From Parahaliea mediterranea (GTDB lineage: Bacteria > Pseudomonadota > Gammaproteobacteria > Pseudomonadales > Halieaceae), in contig NZ_JAFKCZ010000004.1 of NCBI RefSeq assembly GCF_017255185.1, positions 372,001 through 436,000 on the forward strand: a stretch of 64,000 nt of DNA. The letters are read 5' to 3'. A program made the translations under genes and the position numbers. Below the pieces are notes generated by a model. It saw only the letters and a list, made by a program, of their open reading frames with translations, searched no databases and was not told the origin of the DNA. This document shows, one piece after another, positions 19,093 through 27,188 of the stretch; within the stretch, counting starts at the first letter, position 1, and every line of letters starts with the position of its first letter.

Positions 19093-20121
19093 TCAGTACG
19101 ACCAGCCCAGGCTGGTGCTGATTCCGTAGTCGGTGTCGTTGTCCGAGTCGGCCTGGTTGTCGTAGCTGCCGTAGGCGGTCAGGTCCCAGTACAGGTCGTT
19201 GACGATTTCCCAGCGGATGCGCAGGTCGGTGCTGCCGCGCAGGCGTCCGCTCTCGGTGATGCTGGGGTACAGGCTGGCGCCCAGGCTGATGTCCATCTCG
19301 GGGTCGTGGAAGCGCCAGAAGGCGTACTCGCCGGCGAGGAAGGCCTCGACGCTTTCCTGCTTGCCGCCTTCCGCGCCGCGCTCGGTCAACACCTGCAGGC
19401 CCCCGCCGCCCAGCAGTCGGCTGCGGTAGGTGTCCACGAAGTAGCGGCCGATGCCGGCGCCGGCCGAGACGCGGTAGTCCACCCCCAGCTCGTCGTTGCT
19501 TTCGTAGTTCCCGTACAGGCCGCGGAAATATTCCGCGCGGTCCGCGGCCCACACCTGGCGTGTGAGCTGTACCTGGCTGCTTTGGCTGTCGTTGTCCTTG
19601 GTGTTGGTGATCGTGGTGCGCGCGTCCAGCGTATTGCGGGTGTGCTGGTCCTCGTAGCTGAGGTTTGTATTGAAGGTCACCTGGGCAACGGAGCTGGCCT
19701 TGGTGTAGTCGTAACCCGCTGACAGGTAGGCGTCGAAGCGGTCCCAGAGGTCGTCCTCGACCGGTTGCAGCTCAACGATCTGCAGGTAGTCCACGCTGTG
19801 GGCGCCATCGCTATCGCGGATGGTGATATCCCCGGGGCGCTCGCCGCTGCCGATTTCGCCGTAGTAGCGCTGGCCGTTGCTCAGCCGGACCTGGTAGTTG
19901 TACTTGCTCTCGATACGGGAAATTTCCTGCCACTCGATCTCAATGCTGTCCATGGCGTCGGTGTCCAGCACCAGTTGCCCCTCGCTCATGGATTTGATTT
20001 CGCCGGTGATACGATCGCCGTTATACAGGGTAATGCGATCAGTTTTCTGGTGCGCATGGGATACTTGGCACGGCAGCACCATCAGCAACAGCGTCAGTGG
20101 CAACCACCACTTGCGGATCAC
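19093..20121 (-). CDS. DUF481 family outer-membrane beta-barrel protein
   Basis: About 342 residues. With the GTG at 20121 the protein begins IRKWWLPLTLLLMVLPC, a good signal peptide cleaving after ...SHAH. In-frame ATGs at 20163 and 20172 add only a poor 14-17 residue leader and are less likely. Residues about 25-110 form a small N-terminal domain (ITLYNGDRITGEI, then VRLSNGQRYYGEI). The rest is the DUF481 beta-barrel with alternating strands ending in a terminal SLGWSY aromatic pattern. The family is outer-membrane and often salt-induced (YdiY in E. coli); its function is unknown. It is convergent with the MscS gene, a suggestive but unproven osmotic pairing. Confidence 0.85.
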   Translation of the reverse strand: MIRKWWLPLTLLLMVLPCQVSHAHQKTDRITLYNGDRITGEIKSMSEGQLVLDTDAMDSIEIEWQEISRIESKYNYQVRLSNGQRYYGEIGSGERPGDITIRDSDGAHSVDYLQIVELQPVEDDLWDRFDAYLSAGYDYTKASSVAQVTFNTNLSYEDQHTRNTLDARTTITNTKDNDSQSSQVQLTRQVWAADRAEYFRGLYGNYESNDELGVDYRVSAGAGIGRYFVDTYRSRLLGGGGLQVLTERGAEGGKQESVEAFLAGEYAFWRFHDPEMDISLGASLYPSITESGRLRGSTDLRIRWEIVNDLYWDLTAYGSYDNQADSDNDTDYGISTSLGWSY

Positions 20122-20322
20122 GGCGTTCAACGGATCTACCCCCTCGGCCCGGCAATACGGCATGACTACCATAGTAGCCCATCCCCGCTGGCCGGTTCAG
20201 GTATCAGATGTTGTACCACGGCCGCCGCTGGTGGACGAAAAACTCCAATATCGCGCTATCCGCGCCGCCGGCGCTTGAAGGGCCGGCACTGCGGCCTTAG
20301 TCTGCCCGAACCGGTTGGCAAC

Positions 20323-21489
20323 GTGGACTGTACCGTGCTGGATAAGAATACTTTGATCACGGCGGCGCAGCAGGAGACCGGCCTGGCGGATTTCGGGGGG
20401 GAGGAGTTCCACGAACCGCTGGACCGGCTTATAGCGGCCCTGAACAGCGAGGCCAGGCTGAACGAATTCGGCCGCCTGCGCGCGCAGATGACCATTCACT
20501 CGGGCCTGGTGAATCGCCTGAAAATTACCGACTACCTGGCCCGGCACCCCGACTTGGAGGCGCAAGCCGTTCCGCGGCCGGTGTTTATCGTGGGCCTGCC
20601 GCGCACCGGCACCACCGCACTGCACCACATGCTCAACCAGGACCCCGGCAATCGCACCCTGCGACTGTGGGAGGCACAATCGCCGGTGCCGCCCCCGGAG
20701 ACCGCGACCTACACCACCGACCCGCGCATCGCCGAGCGCGCGGCGGGTGTTGCCCTGACCGAGGAGTTTTTACCCGGCTTTTCCCGCACCCACCTGATCG
20801 ACGCCGAGGAGCCGGACGAGTGCTATATGCTGCTCAACCGGGATTTTCTGTCAGTGGAATACTCGGCCATGTTCCACATCCCGAGTTACGCCAATTGGCT
20901 CTACGCCGAACTCTGCCGCCGCGACGCCTATCGCAGTCACCGCCGCCAGTTGCAGCTGTTGCAGTATCGCCACCCCGGGCACTGGGTGCTCAAGGCCCCG
21001 TTTCACCAGCTGGGTCTGCGGGAGATCCTGCGCTATTACCCGGACGCCATCATCGTGCAGACCCACCGCGCGCCCATGACCTTCGTGGGTTCCGGCTGCA
21101 GCTTCAGCGAACTGCTGCGGCGCAGCGGTTCCGACGCGGTGGACAAGGCCGAGGTCGGCCGCGACTGGATGGACATGCTGCGTATCTACACACACACCTT
21201 CGAGGCGGACCGGGCGGCCCTGGAGCCGGACTATCCGGGCCAGTTCCTGGATGTTCACCACGATGCCTTCGTGACCGATCCCTGGCCGGCGGTGGAGGCC
21301 ATCTACGCGGCGCGGGGCACGCCGCTGTCCGCGCTGGCGCGGGAGGGCATGAGCCGGTGGCTGCGGGAACACCCAAAGGGCAAGCACGGCCGGCACGAAT
21401 ATCGACTGGAGGACTACGGCATCTCCCGCGGGGAGGTGGCGACATTGTTTGTGGATTACATGGCGCGCTACGGGCTCGACCTGGATTGA
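20323..21489 (+). CDS. PAPS-type sulfotransferase family protein
   Basis: About 388 residues. The 5'-phosphosulfate-binding loop is FIVGLPRTGTTALHHML near residues 87-103. The middle holds DAEEPDECYMLLNRDF, and VLKAPFHQLGLREILRYYPDA near 223-243 matches the strand/helix that binds the 3'-phosphate. The group (Sulfotransfer_3-like) is widespread in marine gammaproteobacteria and mycobacteria; substrates are mostly unknown, with sterols, lipids or sugars possible. Starts at GTG 20323 or GTG 20335 are both plausible; neither has a clear Shine-Dalgarno. The frame is open far upstream but that part is antisense shadow of the DUF481 gene. A DUF1214 gene follows 20 bases later on the same strand. 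Confidence 0.88.
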   Translation: MDCTVLDKNTLITAAQQETGLADFGGEEFHEPLDRLIAALNSEARLNEFGRLRAQMTIHSGLVNRLKITDYLARHPDLEAQAVPRPVFIVGLPRTGTTALHHMLNQDPGNRTLRLWEAQSPVPPPETATYTTDPRIAERAAGVALTEEFLPGFSRTHLIDAEEPDECYMLLNRDFLSVEYSAMFHIPSYANWLYAELCRRDAYRSHRRQLQLLQYRHPGHWVLKAPFHQLGLREILRYYPDAIIVQTHRAPMTFVGSGCSFSELLRRSGSDAVDKAEVGRDWMDMLRIYTHTFEADRAALEPDYPGQFLDVHHDAFVTDPWPAVEAIYAARGTPLSALAREGMSRWLREHPKGKHGRHEYRLEDYGISRGEVATLFVDYMARYGLDLD

Positions 21490-21509
21490 GCGGCGTGGGG
21501 AGGATGACG

Positions 21510-22622
21510 ATGACACAAGACACACAGCAGCGGGACAGCGAGGCGCGGGTGATGGACGGCCGCGCCTGGGAGGAGTTCTGCGACGGCCTGAAGGAGGCCG
21601 GCCAGCTGGTATTCGCCGACAGGGCGCCCGCCACGGCCTTCGACCGGGCCGAGGGCTACCGCTACCTGTCACGCATGCTGCGCGCGGGGCTCGAGAGTTT
21701 CCTGGAGGGCGGTGATCCGGCTTTCCCGGTGCTGCGCTGCCCTGCGCACGAGACCATCAAGCTGGGCGCCGACAACCCCGATAATTACTACCAGAGCGCG
21801 CCCCTTGATCCGCGCTACGATTACCGGCTCAAGGGCGTCCGCGGCACGGTGGACTACCTGGGCTTCGGCACGGTGATCAATCGCTACAGCTCCGGCGGCG
21901 GCATGAAGACCGACGGCTTCCTGGATTCCCGCGAGATGCAGATCGCCGACGACGGCACCTTCGAGGTCATCATCAGCCAGCGGGAGCAGCCGGGCAACTG
22001 GCTGCGCATGGGACCCGAGACCAACTCCCTGAATGTGCGCCAGACCTTCCAGGACCGCAAGCGGGAAACCCGCGCGGAGCTGGTGCTGGAGCGCGTTGGC
22101 GCGGAGCGGGAACGGCCGGCGCCACTGAGTCCGGAAAAGCTCGACCGCGGCCTGCAGGGCGCGGTGCAGTTCGTGAAGATGACCACGGGCCTGTTCGAGC
22201 AGTGGGCGGAGAGCTTCCTGCCGACCACCAACGAGGTGGCGCCGGCGGACCAGGCCTACTGCCAGGCCATCGGCGGCGACCCGAACATCTATTACTTCCA
22301 CAGTGCCTGGGAGCTGGCGGACGACGAGGCCCTGGTGGTTAAGGCCCCGAACATTCCCGAATGCCAGACCTGGAACTTCGTGCTGCAGAACTGGTGGATG
22401 GAGTCGCTGGATTACCGCTACCACACCATTCATTTAAACAAGCACACCGCCCGTTACGAGCCCGATGGCAGTGTCACCATCGTGGTGGCCCACCGGGACC
22501 CCGGGCATGCTAACTGGGTGGAAACCGCGGGTCACAGTCGCGGCACGATGTGCTGGCGCTGGATCGGCGCCGAAGAACACCCGCCCATCGAGGCGCGGGT
22601 GGTGAAGTTCAGCGAGTTGTAG
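21510..22622 (+). CDS. DUF1214 domain protein
   Basis: A 370-residue protein with the DUF1214 pattern: an N-terminal helical part (AWEEFCDGLKEAGQLVF), DNPDNYYQSAPLDPRYDYRL near residues 81-100, and the C-terminal YRYHTIHLNKHTARYEPDGS followed by ANWVETAGHSRGTMCWRW near residues 330-347, the family's most conserved block. No signal peptide is apparent, unlike the DUF1254/DUF1214 fusions. The ATG at 21510 is preceded by GGGGAGG at good distance; the ATG six bases earlier is too close to it. The gene sits directly behind the sulfotransferase gene and in the inferred family setting of steroid or lipid modification. Its biochemical role is unknown. Confidence 0.87.
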   Translation: MTQDTQQRDSEARVMDGRAWEEFCDGLKEAGQLVFADRAPATAFDRAEGYRYLSRMLRAGLESFLEGGDPAFPVLRCPAHETIKLGADNPDNYYQSAPLDPRYDYRLKGVRGTVDYLGFGTVINRYSSGGGMKTDGFLDSREMQIADDGTFEVIISQREQPGNWLRMGPETNSLNVRQTFQDRKRETRAELVLERVGAERERPAPLSPEKLDRGLQGAVQFVKMTTGLFEQWAESFLPTTNEVAPADQAYCQAIGGDPNIYYFHSAWELADDEALVVKAPNIPECQTWNFVLQNWWMESLDYRYHTIHLNKHTARYEPDGSVTIVVAHRDPGHANWVETAGHSRGTMCWRWIGAEEHPPIEARVVKFSEL

Positions 22623-22629
22623 GCGGGGT

Positions 22630-22653
22630 GGGCTCCCGAACAATCGGGAGCCC
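22630..22653. terminator. bidirectional hairpin between convergent genes
   Basis: A perfect 10-base stem (GGGCTCCCGA with TCGGGAGCCC) around a four-base loop lies exactly between the stops of the DUF1214 gene (plus) and the truncated S9 peptidase gene (minus). It probably serves both. There is no long T-run. Confidence 0.7.
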
Positions 22654-22657
22654 TGCG

Positions 22658-24010
22658 TCATTCGCCGATGTGTTCGCCAAGGAACTCGCCGGCCTCGTGC
22701 AAAAAGGTTTGGCGTGAACTTTCCAGGCTGAACCAGTGGTCCTCGTCGTCGAAGGTTTCGAAGCGCGCGTGCGGGTTTCCCGCTTTCTTGAGGTTGCGTG
22801 ACAACTGGTAGGACTGGCCATAGGGGACCACGGTATCCTTGTCGCCGTGGAATAGCAGGATGGGCGGCGTGTCGCGTGTCACCAGGTGGGCGGGGGAGCG
22901 CGATTCGTGGTGCTCTTCCTCAAAGCGCGAGCCGATGCTCTTTACCCAGTAATCCGTGGTCCCGTGTTGTTCCAGGGCGTGATTGTACATGCCTCCCAGG
23001 TTGGTGACCGGTGCAAAGGCCACCGCGCAGCGATAGCGCTCGGGTTGGGTGATGGTTGCCATAAGGGCGGCGTAGCCACCGTAGCTGGCGCCAATGGCGC
23101 AAATTCTGTCGCGGTCGACGAGGCCCGCCTCGACAAGCGCCTGTACCCCGTCGTCGAGATCCTGCTGCATTTTGCCGCCCCACTCGAGTAGTCCGGCGTC
23201 CTCGAACTCGCTGCCGTAGCCGGTTGAACCGCGGAAGTTGGGTTGGAACACGGCGTAGCCAATAGCGGCAAAGTACTGCCTCATCCAATCGTACTCCGCG
23301 TCATCCCGGGCGTTTGGCCCCCCATGCGGCAGCAGCACCAGTGGCATGGCCTGGCCATCGTTGCCATTGGCCGGCCGGGTCAGGTAGGCGTGAATGGGCA
23401 GGCCGTCCCGCGCCGTGTAGTCAAAGCGCTCCACGGCGGACAGCAATTCCGGCGTCATGTCCGGCAACGCATTCGCCACTTCGGCGATACTGCCGGCCTC
23501 GCGGTCGTAGAGATAGTATTTTCTGGGAGCCTCGGTGGAGGCGACCATGGCGGTGACCCTGGAGAAGTCGCTGGTCTGGGAAAGAATGTGCACCGTGGTC
23601 CCCGGAAAAGTGGCTTCCAGATTTGCCTGGACTTGCGCGAATTCGCGGTCGAGGTAGCGGTACACAGCCCGATCCTCGGTATGCACCGTGCCGACAACGG
23701 TGTCGCTAACCTGGTCGATCACCACCGCTTCCACATCGTAGGTGTCGCTGCGGGTTACGATTCTGGGCTCGACGATCTTGCCCTGGTCGATCGATACGCG
23801 CACGATACGGCCGCGCCCGGTGTCGTCGGTTTCGGTGTAGAAGGCCTTGGTCATTGTTGTATCGGTGCCGAGAATGTACTCACTGAAGAAGGTATCCTCG
23901 TCACCTTCACCTTTCGGACGCATGAGCGGCGCAAAGTCCCGGTCGGCGCTGTCGCGATGCCACCAGATCTCGCGTTCGGCGTCACCGTGATACTGGTATT
24001 TCAGCAGCAC
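22658..24010 (-). pseudogene. S9 family peptidase lacking its N-terminal part
   Basis: About 450 residues resemble the C-terminal two thirds of secreted S9C acyl-aminoacyl-peptidase-like enzymes, which are usually about 640-690 residues. All catalytic residues remain: Ser in GASYGGYAAL, Asp in HGDKDTVVP and His in DEDHWFSLE. PLVLLPHGGP and PNFRGSTGYGSEF are also intact. The signal peptide and first propeller blades (about 200 residues) are missing. Family-like sequence fades near 24010-24040, and the TSUP gene starts at 24187, leaving no room for the missing part. The frame is open up to 24187 by chance and the GTG at 24010 is only a nominal start with no ribosome-binding site. I infer a 5'-deleted gene fragment; a shortened cytoplasmic enzyme is the alternative. 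Confidence 0.65.
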
Positions 24011-24117
24011 CTCGCCGGCCTGGTTGGCCTGGCTGCGATGCTGGTGGCCATGCCCGGTGTCCCGCCGGGTGGCGGTTACTGGTTGCTGCAACCAGATAAG
24101 TATGCAATTGGTTTTAA

Positions 24118-24127
24118 TTGTATACAA
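24118..24127. promoter_or_regulatory. palindromic operator upstream of the TSUP gene
   Basis: TTGTATACAA is a perfect palindrome fitting the TNGT-N(0-3)-ACNA pattern of FCD-subfamily GntR regulators. It lies 59 bases before the TSUP start in an AT-rich patch. A similar TTGTATTCAA lies upstream of the nearby FCD GntR gene. Confidence 0.5.
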
Positions 24128-24186
24128 AGTCGAATGTGCATATATTTCAATGCGCGTGACAATGGTCTTTGGGAAGAGGGAAGTCA

Positions 24187-25014
24187 ATGGAAGGATGGAT
24201 GGAGTTGCTGCCGCTGGCGGTAGCCATGCTGGCGACGGGTGTTGCCGCCGGTGTATTGGCGGGCCTGTTGGGCGTGGGGGGCGGTATCGTGATCGTGCCG
24301 GTGCTGGAAATTACCCTGGGGGTCATGGGCGTCGATCCGGCCATCCGCATGCACATCGCGGTGGCGACGTCCCTGTCGACCATCATCCTGACCTCGATCT
24401 CCTCCACCCGCGCCCACCACCGACGGGGCGCGGTGGACTTCGGCCTGGCCCGGGCCTGGGGCCTGTACATCCTCGGCGGCGCGGTGGCCGGCACGGTGCT
24501 GGCCAGCCAGCTGGACAGTTCGGCGCTGTCGCTGATCTTCGCCGTCGTGGCCATTGTGGTGGCGGTGAAAATGGTACTGCCGGTGGGGGATGTGCGTCTG
24601 AGCGACGGTGTGCCGGCCGGCCTTGCGGGCAAGTTGCCGCCGGTGTTTATCGGTGGCCTGTCGTGCATGATGGGCATCGGCGGCGGCACCCTGAGTGTGC
24701 CGGCGCAGACCATGATGGGTATTCCGATGCACCGGGCGGTGGGCACCTCGGCCCTGTTCGGCCTGTTGATTGCCCTGCCGGGCGCGGTGACCTACGTGGT
24801 TACCGGCTGGGGCGACCCGCGTCTGCCGGTGGGCAATCTCGGCTACGTCAGCCTGCTGGGGCTGTGCCTGATCGCGCCGATGACGGTGCTCACGGCGCCG
24901 CTGGGGGCGAAGCTGGCGCACAAGCTGTCGCAGCGGCACCTGACCCTGGCTTTCGGCGTGTTCCTGCTGGTGGTTGCCGTGCGCATGCTGTACCGGGCAC
25001 TGATGGCCGGCTGA
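24187..25014 (+). CDS. TSUP family (TauE/SafE-type) membrane transporter
   Basis: A 275-residue membrane protein with about eight helices in two repeats. The duplicated family motif appears as GVLAGLLGVGGGIVIVPVL near residues 21-39 and GGLSCMMGIGGGTLSVPA near 156-173. TSUP proteins export or import sulfite, sulfonates, sulfoacetate or other small organic anions; this member's substrate is unknown. The ATG at 24187 follows a GGGAAG ribosome-binding site. It is convergent with an FCD-type GntR regulator gene whose likely operator sequence occurs 59 bases upstream of this start, so that regulator is its probable controller. Codon use and composition resemble the neighbours. Confidence 0.9.
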   Translation: MEGWMELLPLAVAMLATGVAAGVLAGLLGVGGGIVIVPVLEITLGVMGVDPAIRMHIAVATSLSTIILTSISSTRAHHRRGAVDFGLARAWGLYILGGAVAGTVLASQLDSSALSLIFAVVAIVVAVKMVLPVGDVRLSDGVPAGLAGKLPPVFIGGLSCMMGIGGGTLSVPAQTMMGIPMHRAVGTSALFGLLIALPGAVTYVVTGWGDPRLPVGNLGYVSLLGLCLIAPMTVLTAPLGAKLAHKLSQRHLTLAFGVFLLVVAVRMLYRALMAG

Positions 25015-25017
25015 GGG

Positions 25018-25686
25018 CTAGGCTGGTTTATCGCCATCGCCGCCGTGCTGTAGCAGGTAGTCGATGGCGTTGACGCTGGAGTTGGTGATGTGGGCGTGCA
25101 TGGCCTCCCGCGCGCGTGCCTCGTCACCCGCCAGGATCGCCTCGACCACGGCATTGTGCTCGCCGAAGGAGTGCTCCATGCGGTTGCCGAACTTGAAGAA
25201 AATCGAGCGGCGAAAGGGGGCGACCCGGTTCCACAGATTGATCGCGATCTGCTCCAGGGTGTCGTTGTGCGCGCCGGCGTAGATCAGTTTGTGCAATTTC
25301 TCGTTGGCGCTTGAGTAGCGCGCGAGATCGGCGGCGGGCAGGGCGCCTTCGCTGTCCTCCGCGACCATCTGCAATTTGCGCTGTTCGATCGCGCTCATGC
25401 GACGCGCCGACAGTTGCGCGCACAGGGCTTCGATCTCGGCCTGCGCCTCGAACATGTCGCTGAGCTGATCCACTTCCAGGTCGACCACGGTGACCCCGCG
25501 GTGGGGGCGAATGGCGACCAGGCCGGTGGCCGCCAGCTGCCGCAGGGCGTCGCGCACGGGTGTGCGCGACACGCCGAATTGCTCGGTGACGGTTTTCTCC
25601 TCGATGCGCTGCCCGGGCGCCAAATCCCCCGAGAGAATCCGGTCCGCCAGTTGCTGGGCGATGTGTTCGGCGATGGTCGCGGTCAT
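25018..25686 (-). CDS. GntR family transcriptional regulator, FCD subfamily
   Basis: A 222-residue regulator. The N-terminal winged helix-turn-helix contains LSGDLAPGQRIEEKTVTEQ, then FGVSRTPVRDALRQLAATGLV near residues 34-54. The all-helical FCD ligand-binding domain follows at about 78-215, with a metal-site-like pattern of Asp and His residues (SANEKLHKLIYAGAHNDTL, then HNAVVEAILAGDE and MHAHI). Such regulators respond to organic acids and usually repress a neighbouring transport or catabolic gene. Its stop is three bases from that of the convergent TSUP gene. TTGTATTCAA at 25815-25824 in its own upstream region and TTGTATACAA before the TSUP gene suggest autoregulation plus control of the transporter. 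Confidence 0.92.
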   Translation of the reverse strand: MTATIAEHIAQQLADRILSGDLAPGQRIEEKTVTEQFGVSRTPVRDALRQLAATGLVAIRPHRGVTVVDLEVDQLSDMFEAQAEIEALCAQLSARRMSAIEQRKLQMVAEDSEGALPAADLARYSSANEKLHKLIYAGAHNDTLEQIAINLWNRVAPFRRSIFFKFGNRMEHSFGEHNAVVEAILAGDEARAREAMHAHITNSSVNAIDYLLQHGGDGDKPA

Positions 25687-25814
25687 TGTTTGTTGGTCCC
25701 GTCCCGGGGTGCCGCCGATTGGGCCGGCTGGAACACGGTTGTGGCTTTACCGTGGCCGACCCTGATCGAGAGGGCCGCCAGATCGTTCATTTGCACGTAC
25801 ACAAACTTTTGCAA

Positions 25815-25824
25815 TTGTATTCAA
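25815..25824. promoter_or_regulatory. GntR/FCD-type operator-like site upstream of the regulator gene
   Basis: TTGTATTCAA differs by one base from the perfect palindrome at 24118-24127 and shares the flank AATTGTAT. It lies 129 bases before the GntR start codon in an AT-rich stretch within otherwise GC-rich DNA. Confidence 0.4.
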
Positions 25825-25910
25825 AATGCACGCAAAACAACACAGGAGGCAACACGCGGTAGGCGCCTGTAGTCCGGTGCCGCGCGGAGGAGCCGGCTCG
25901 GCGCCCTGAC

Positions 25911-25950
25911 CCGGGGTCACTGAGGGTCACTGAGGGTCACTGAGGGTGGC
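25911..25950. repeat. 10-base tandem repeat
   Basis: Units TGAGGGTCAC, TGAGGGTCAC and TGAGGGTGGC follow one another from 25921, preceded by a partial match CCGGGGTCAC. It lies between the GntR upstream region and the small 81-residue gene. The period is close to one helical turn; no function is evident. Confidence 0.8.
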
Positions 25951-25968
25951 TGGATCGCTGCTCGATGT

Positions 25969-26214
25969 TCAGCCCGGGCCCGCGCCCGGGAATTCTTCAC
26001 GCTGGCAATCCTCCGGCCAGCGCCAGCCGTGATGGCGAATACAGAGGTACTGCTCAAAGACCTTGGGGACGATGCGATGCAAGGTCCACAGTGGCCCGGA
26101 GCAAGCCTCGGTGACCCAGTGGGCGCGTGAAGTATCTGGCTCGGGAGTGTACGCTTCAAGTGCGCCCCGGCCCTTTTCGGGTTCAGCCGCGCGGTAACCC
26201 ACTGTAAACGTCAT
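25969..26214 (-). CDS. small hypothetical protein (81 aa)
   Basis: I do not recognise this product. It has 81 residues, no signal peptide, three Trp and three Cys, with a Trp/His-rich core CIRHHGWRWPEDC near residues 58-70. The case for coding is the ribosome-binding site: GAAGGAG lies nine bases before the ATG at 26214. The frame is not a shadow of another gene. It is isolated, reads away from the methyltransferase gene, and is followed by the 10-base tandem repeat. It could be a small accessory protein or a chance reading frame. Confidence 0.5.
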   Translation of the reverse strand: MTFTVGYRAAEPEKGRGALEAYTPEPDTSRAHWVTEACSGPLWTLHRIVPKVFEQYLCIRHHGWRWPEDCQREEFPGAGPG

Positions 26215-26353
26215 GCGATACCGCTCCTTCTTTTTTGGCGAGTAGCCGGCAAATTATAGGCGAGGTTACTGTCGCTCAGGAGTCCGGCGAGATTGTATCC
26301 TTGCCAGATAGACGGGCAGAATCTGGCTGACCGATGGTATGAGGTGACGAACA

Positions 26354-27049
26354 GTGAATCAGGACGAGATCAAAGCGCTCTTCGACCAGCAGGCCGCGGG
26401 CTACGATAACCAGTGGGCAAAACTCTGGCCGATTCGCAGTTGTCTGCATTTGCTGCTGGAGTCGGCGCTTGCGGAACTGCCCGCAAACGCAAATGTTCTG
26501 TGTGTCGGGGTAGGTACCGGCGCGGAACTGGCCTATCTTGCCCAGAGGAAACCCGAGTGGGCGTTTACCGCGGTCGAGCCATCCGGGGCCATGCTCGATC
26601 TCTGCCGCCAGCTGGCACGAAAAGAAGGCTTCGCGGAGCGCTGCGTCTTCCACCAAGGCTACCTCGAGTCACTGGGCATGGTCGGTGAGTTCGATGTCGC
26701 CACGAGCTTTCTTGTCTCCCAGTTTATTCTCGACGAACGTGCGCGCGCGGCCTTTTTTCGCGAGATTGGCAGCAGGCTTCGGCCGGGCGGTATATTGGCG
26801 AGCAGCGATCTGGCGGCCGACGTACAGTCTTCCGAGTATGCCGTACTACTGCGTGCCTGGATGAATATGATGTCGGATGCCGATTTCACGCCCGAGGCCA
26901 TCGAGCGGATGCAAGCAGCCTACGCGAAAGACGTGGGGATTCTCCCGCCGCGGCGTGTTGCTTCAATCATTCAGGAGGGCGGCTTCGAGGCGCCGGCACA
27001 GTTTTTTCAGGCCGGCTTGATGCACGGATGGTTGTCCAGGTGGCCATAG
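26354..27049 (+). CDS. class I SAM-dependent methyltransferase
   Basis: A 231-residue methyltransferase. The SAM-binding motif I is VLCVGVGTGAELAYLA near residues 50-65. FTAVEPSGAMLDLCRQLARK follows near 72-91 (motif II with the acidic Glu binding ribose), then FDVATSFLVSQFI near 114-126 and LRPGGILASSDL near 144-155. The ending FFQAGLMHGWLSRW resembles TrmB/UbiE-like small-molecule methyltransferases. The substrate is unknown. The GTG at 26354 is the first start in frame; the N-terminus IKALFDQQAAGYDNQW is typical. The gene stands alone and is followed by a convincing intrinsic terminator. Confidence 0.88.
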   Translation: MNQDEIKALFDQQAAGYDNQWAKLWPIRSCLHLLLESALAELPANANVLCVGVGTGAELAYLAQRKPEWAFTAVEPSGAMLDLCRQLARKEGFAERCVFHQGYLESLGMVGEFDVATSFLVSQFILDERARAAFFREIGSRLRPGGILASSDLAADVQSSEYAVLLRAWMNMMSDADFTPEAIERMQAAYAKDVGILPPRRVASIIQEGGFEAPAQFFQAGLMHGWLSRWP

Positions 27050-27103
27050 CCTGAATCTCGCGAGGGGACTGCGATGCATGTCCGCGCATGTCCGCAAAGA
27101 GGG

Positions 27104-27178
27104 GCGCGGAAAATCAATCACTTCCGCGCTTGATTGCGCCATTGGCCACTGCACGGCCAATGACGCAGCCTCTTTTTT
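27104..27178 (+). terminator. double hairpin with T-run after the methyltransferase gene
   Basis: The first hairpin is GCGCGGAA (27104-27111) with TTCCGCGC (27122-27129). The second pairs CATTGGCC with GGCCAATG (27140-27162), extended by GCG/CGC across a mismatch, and is followed a few bases later by TTTTTT (27173-27178). This is a standard intrinsic terminator for the plus strand; the convergent nitronate monooxygenase gene ends just beyond it. Confidence 0.8.
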
Positions 27179-27188
27179 CTATAGCTCC

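Noticed and set aside
19765-20322. N-terminal extension of the sulfotransferase reading frame
   Set aside because: This part lies antisense to the DUF481 gene and does not resemble sulfotransferases; the family N-terminus starts near 20323-20335.
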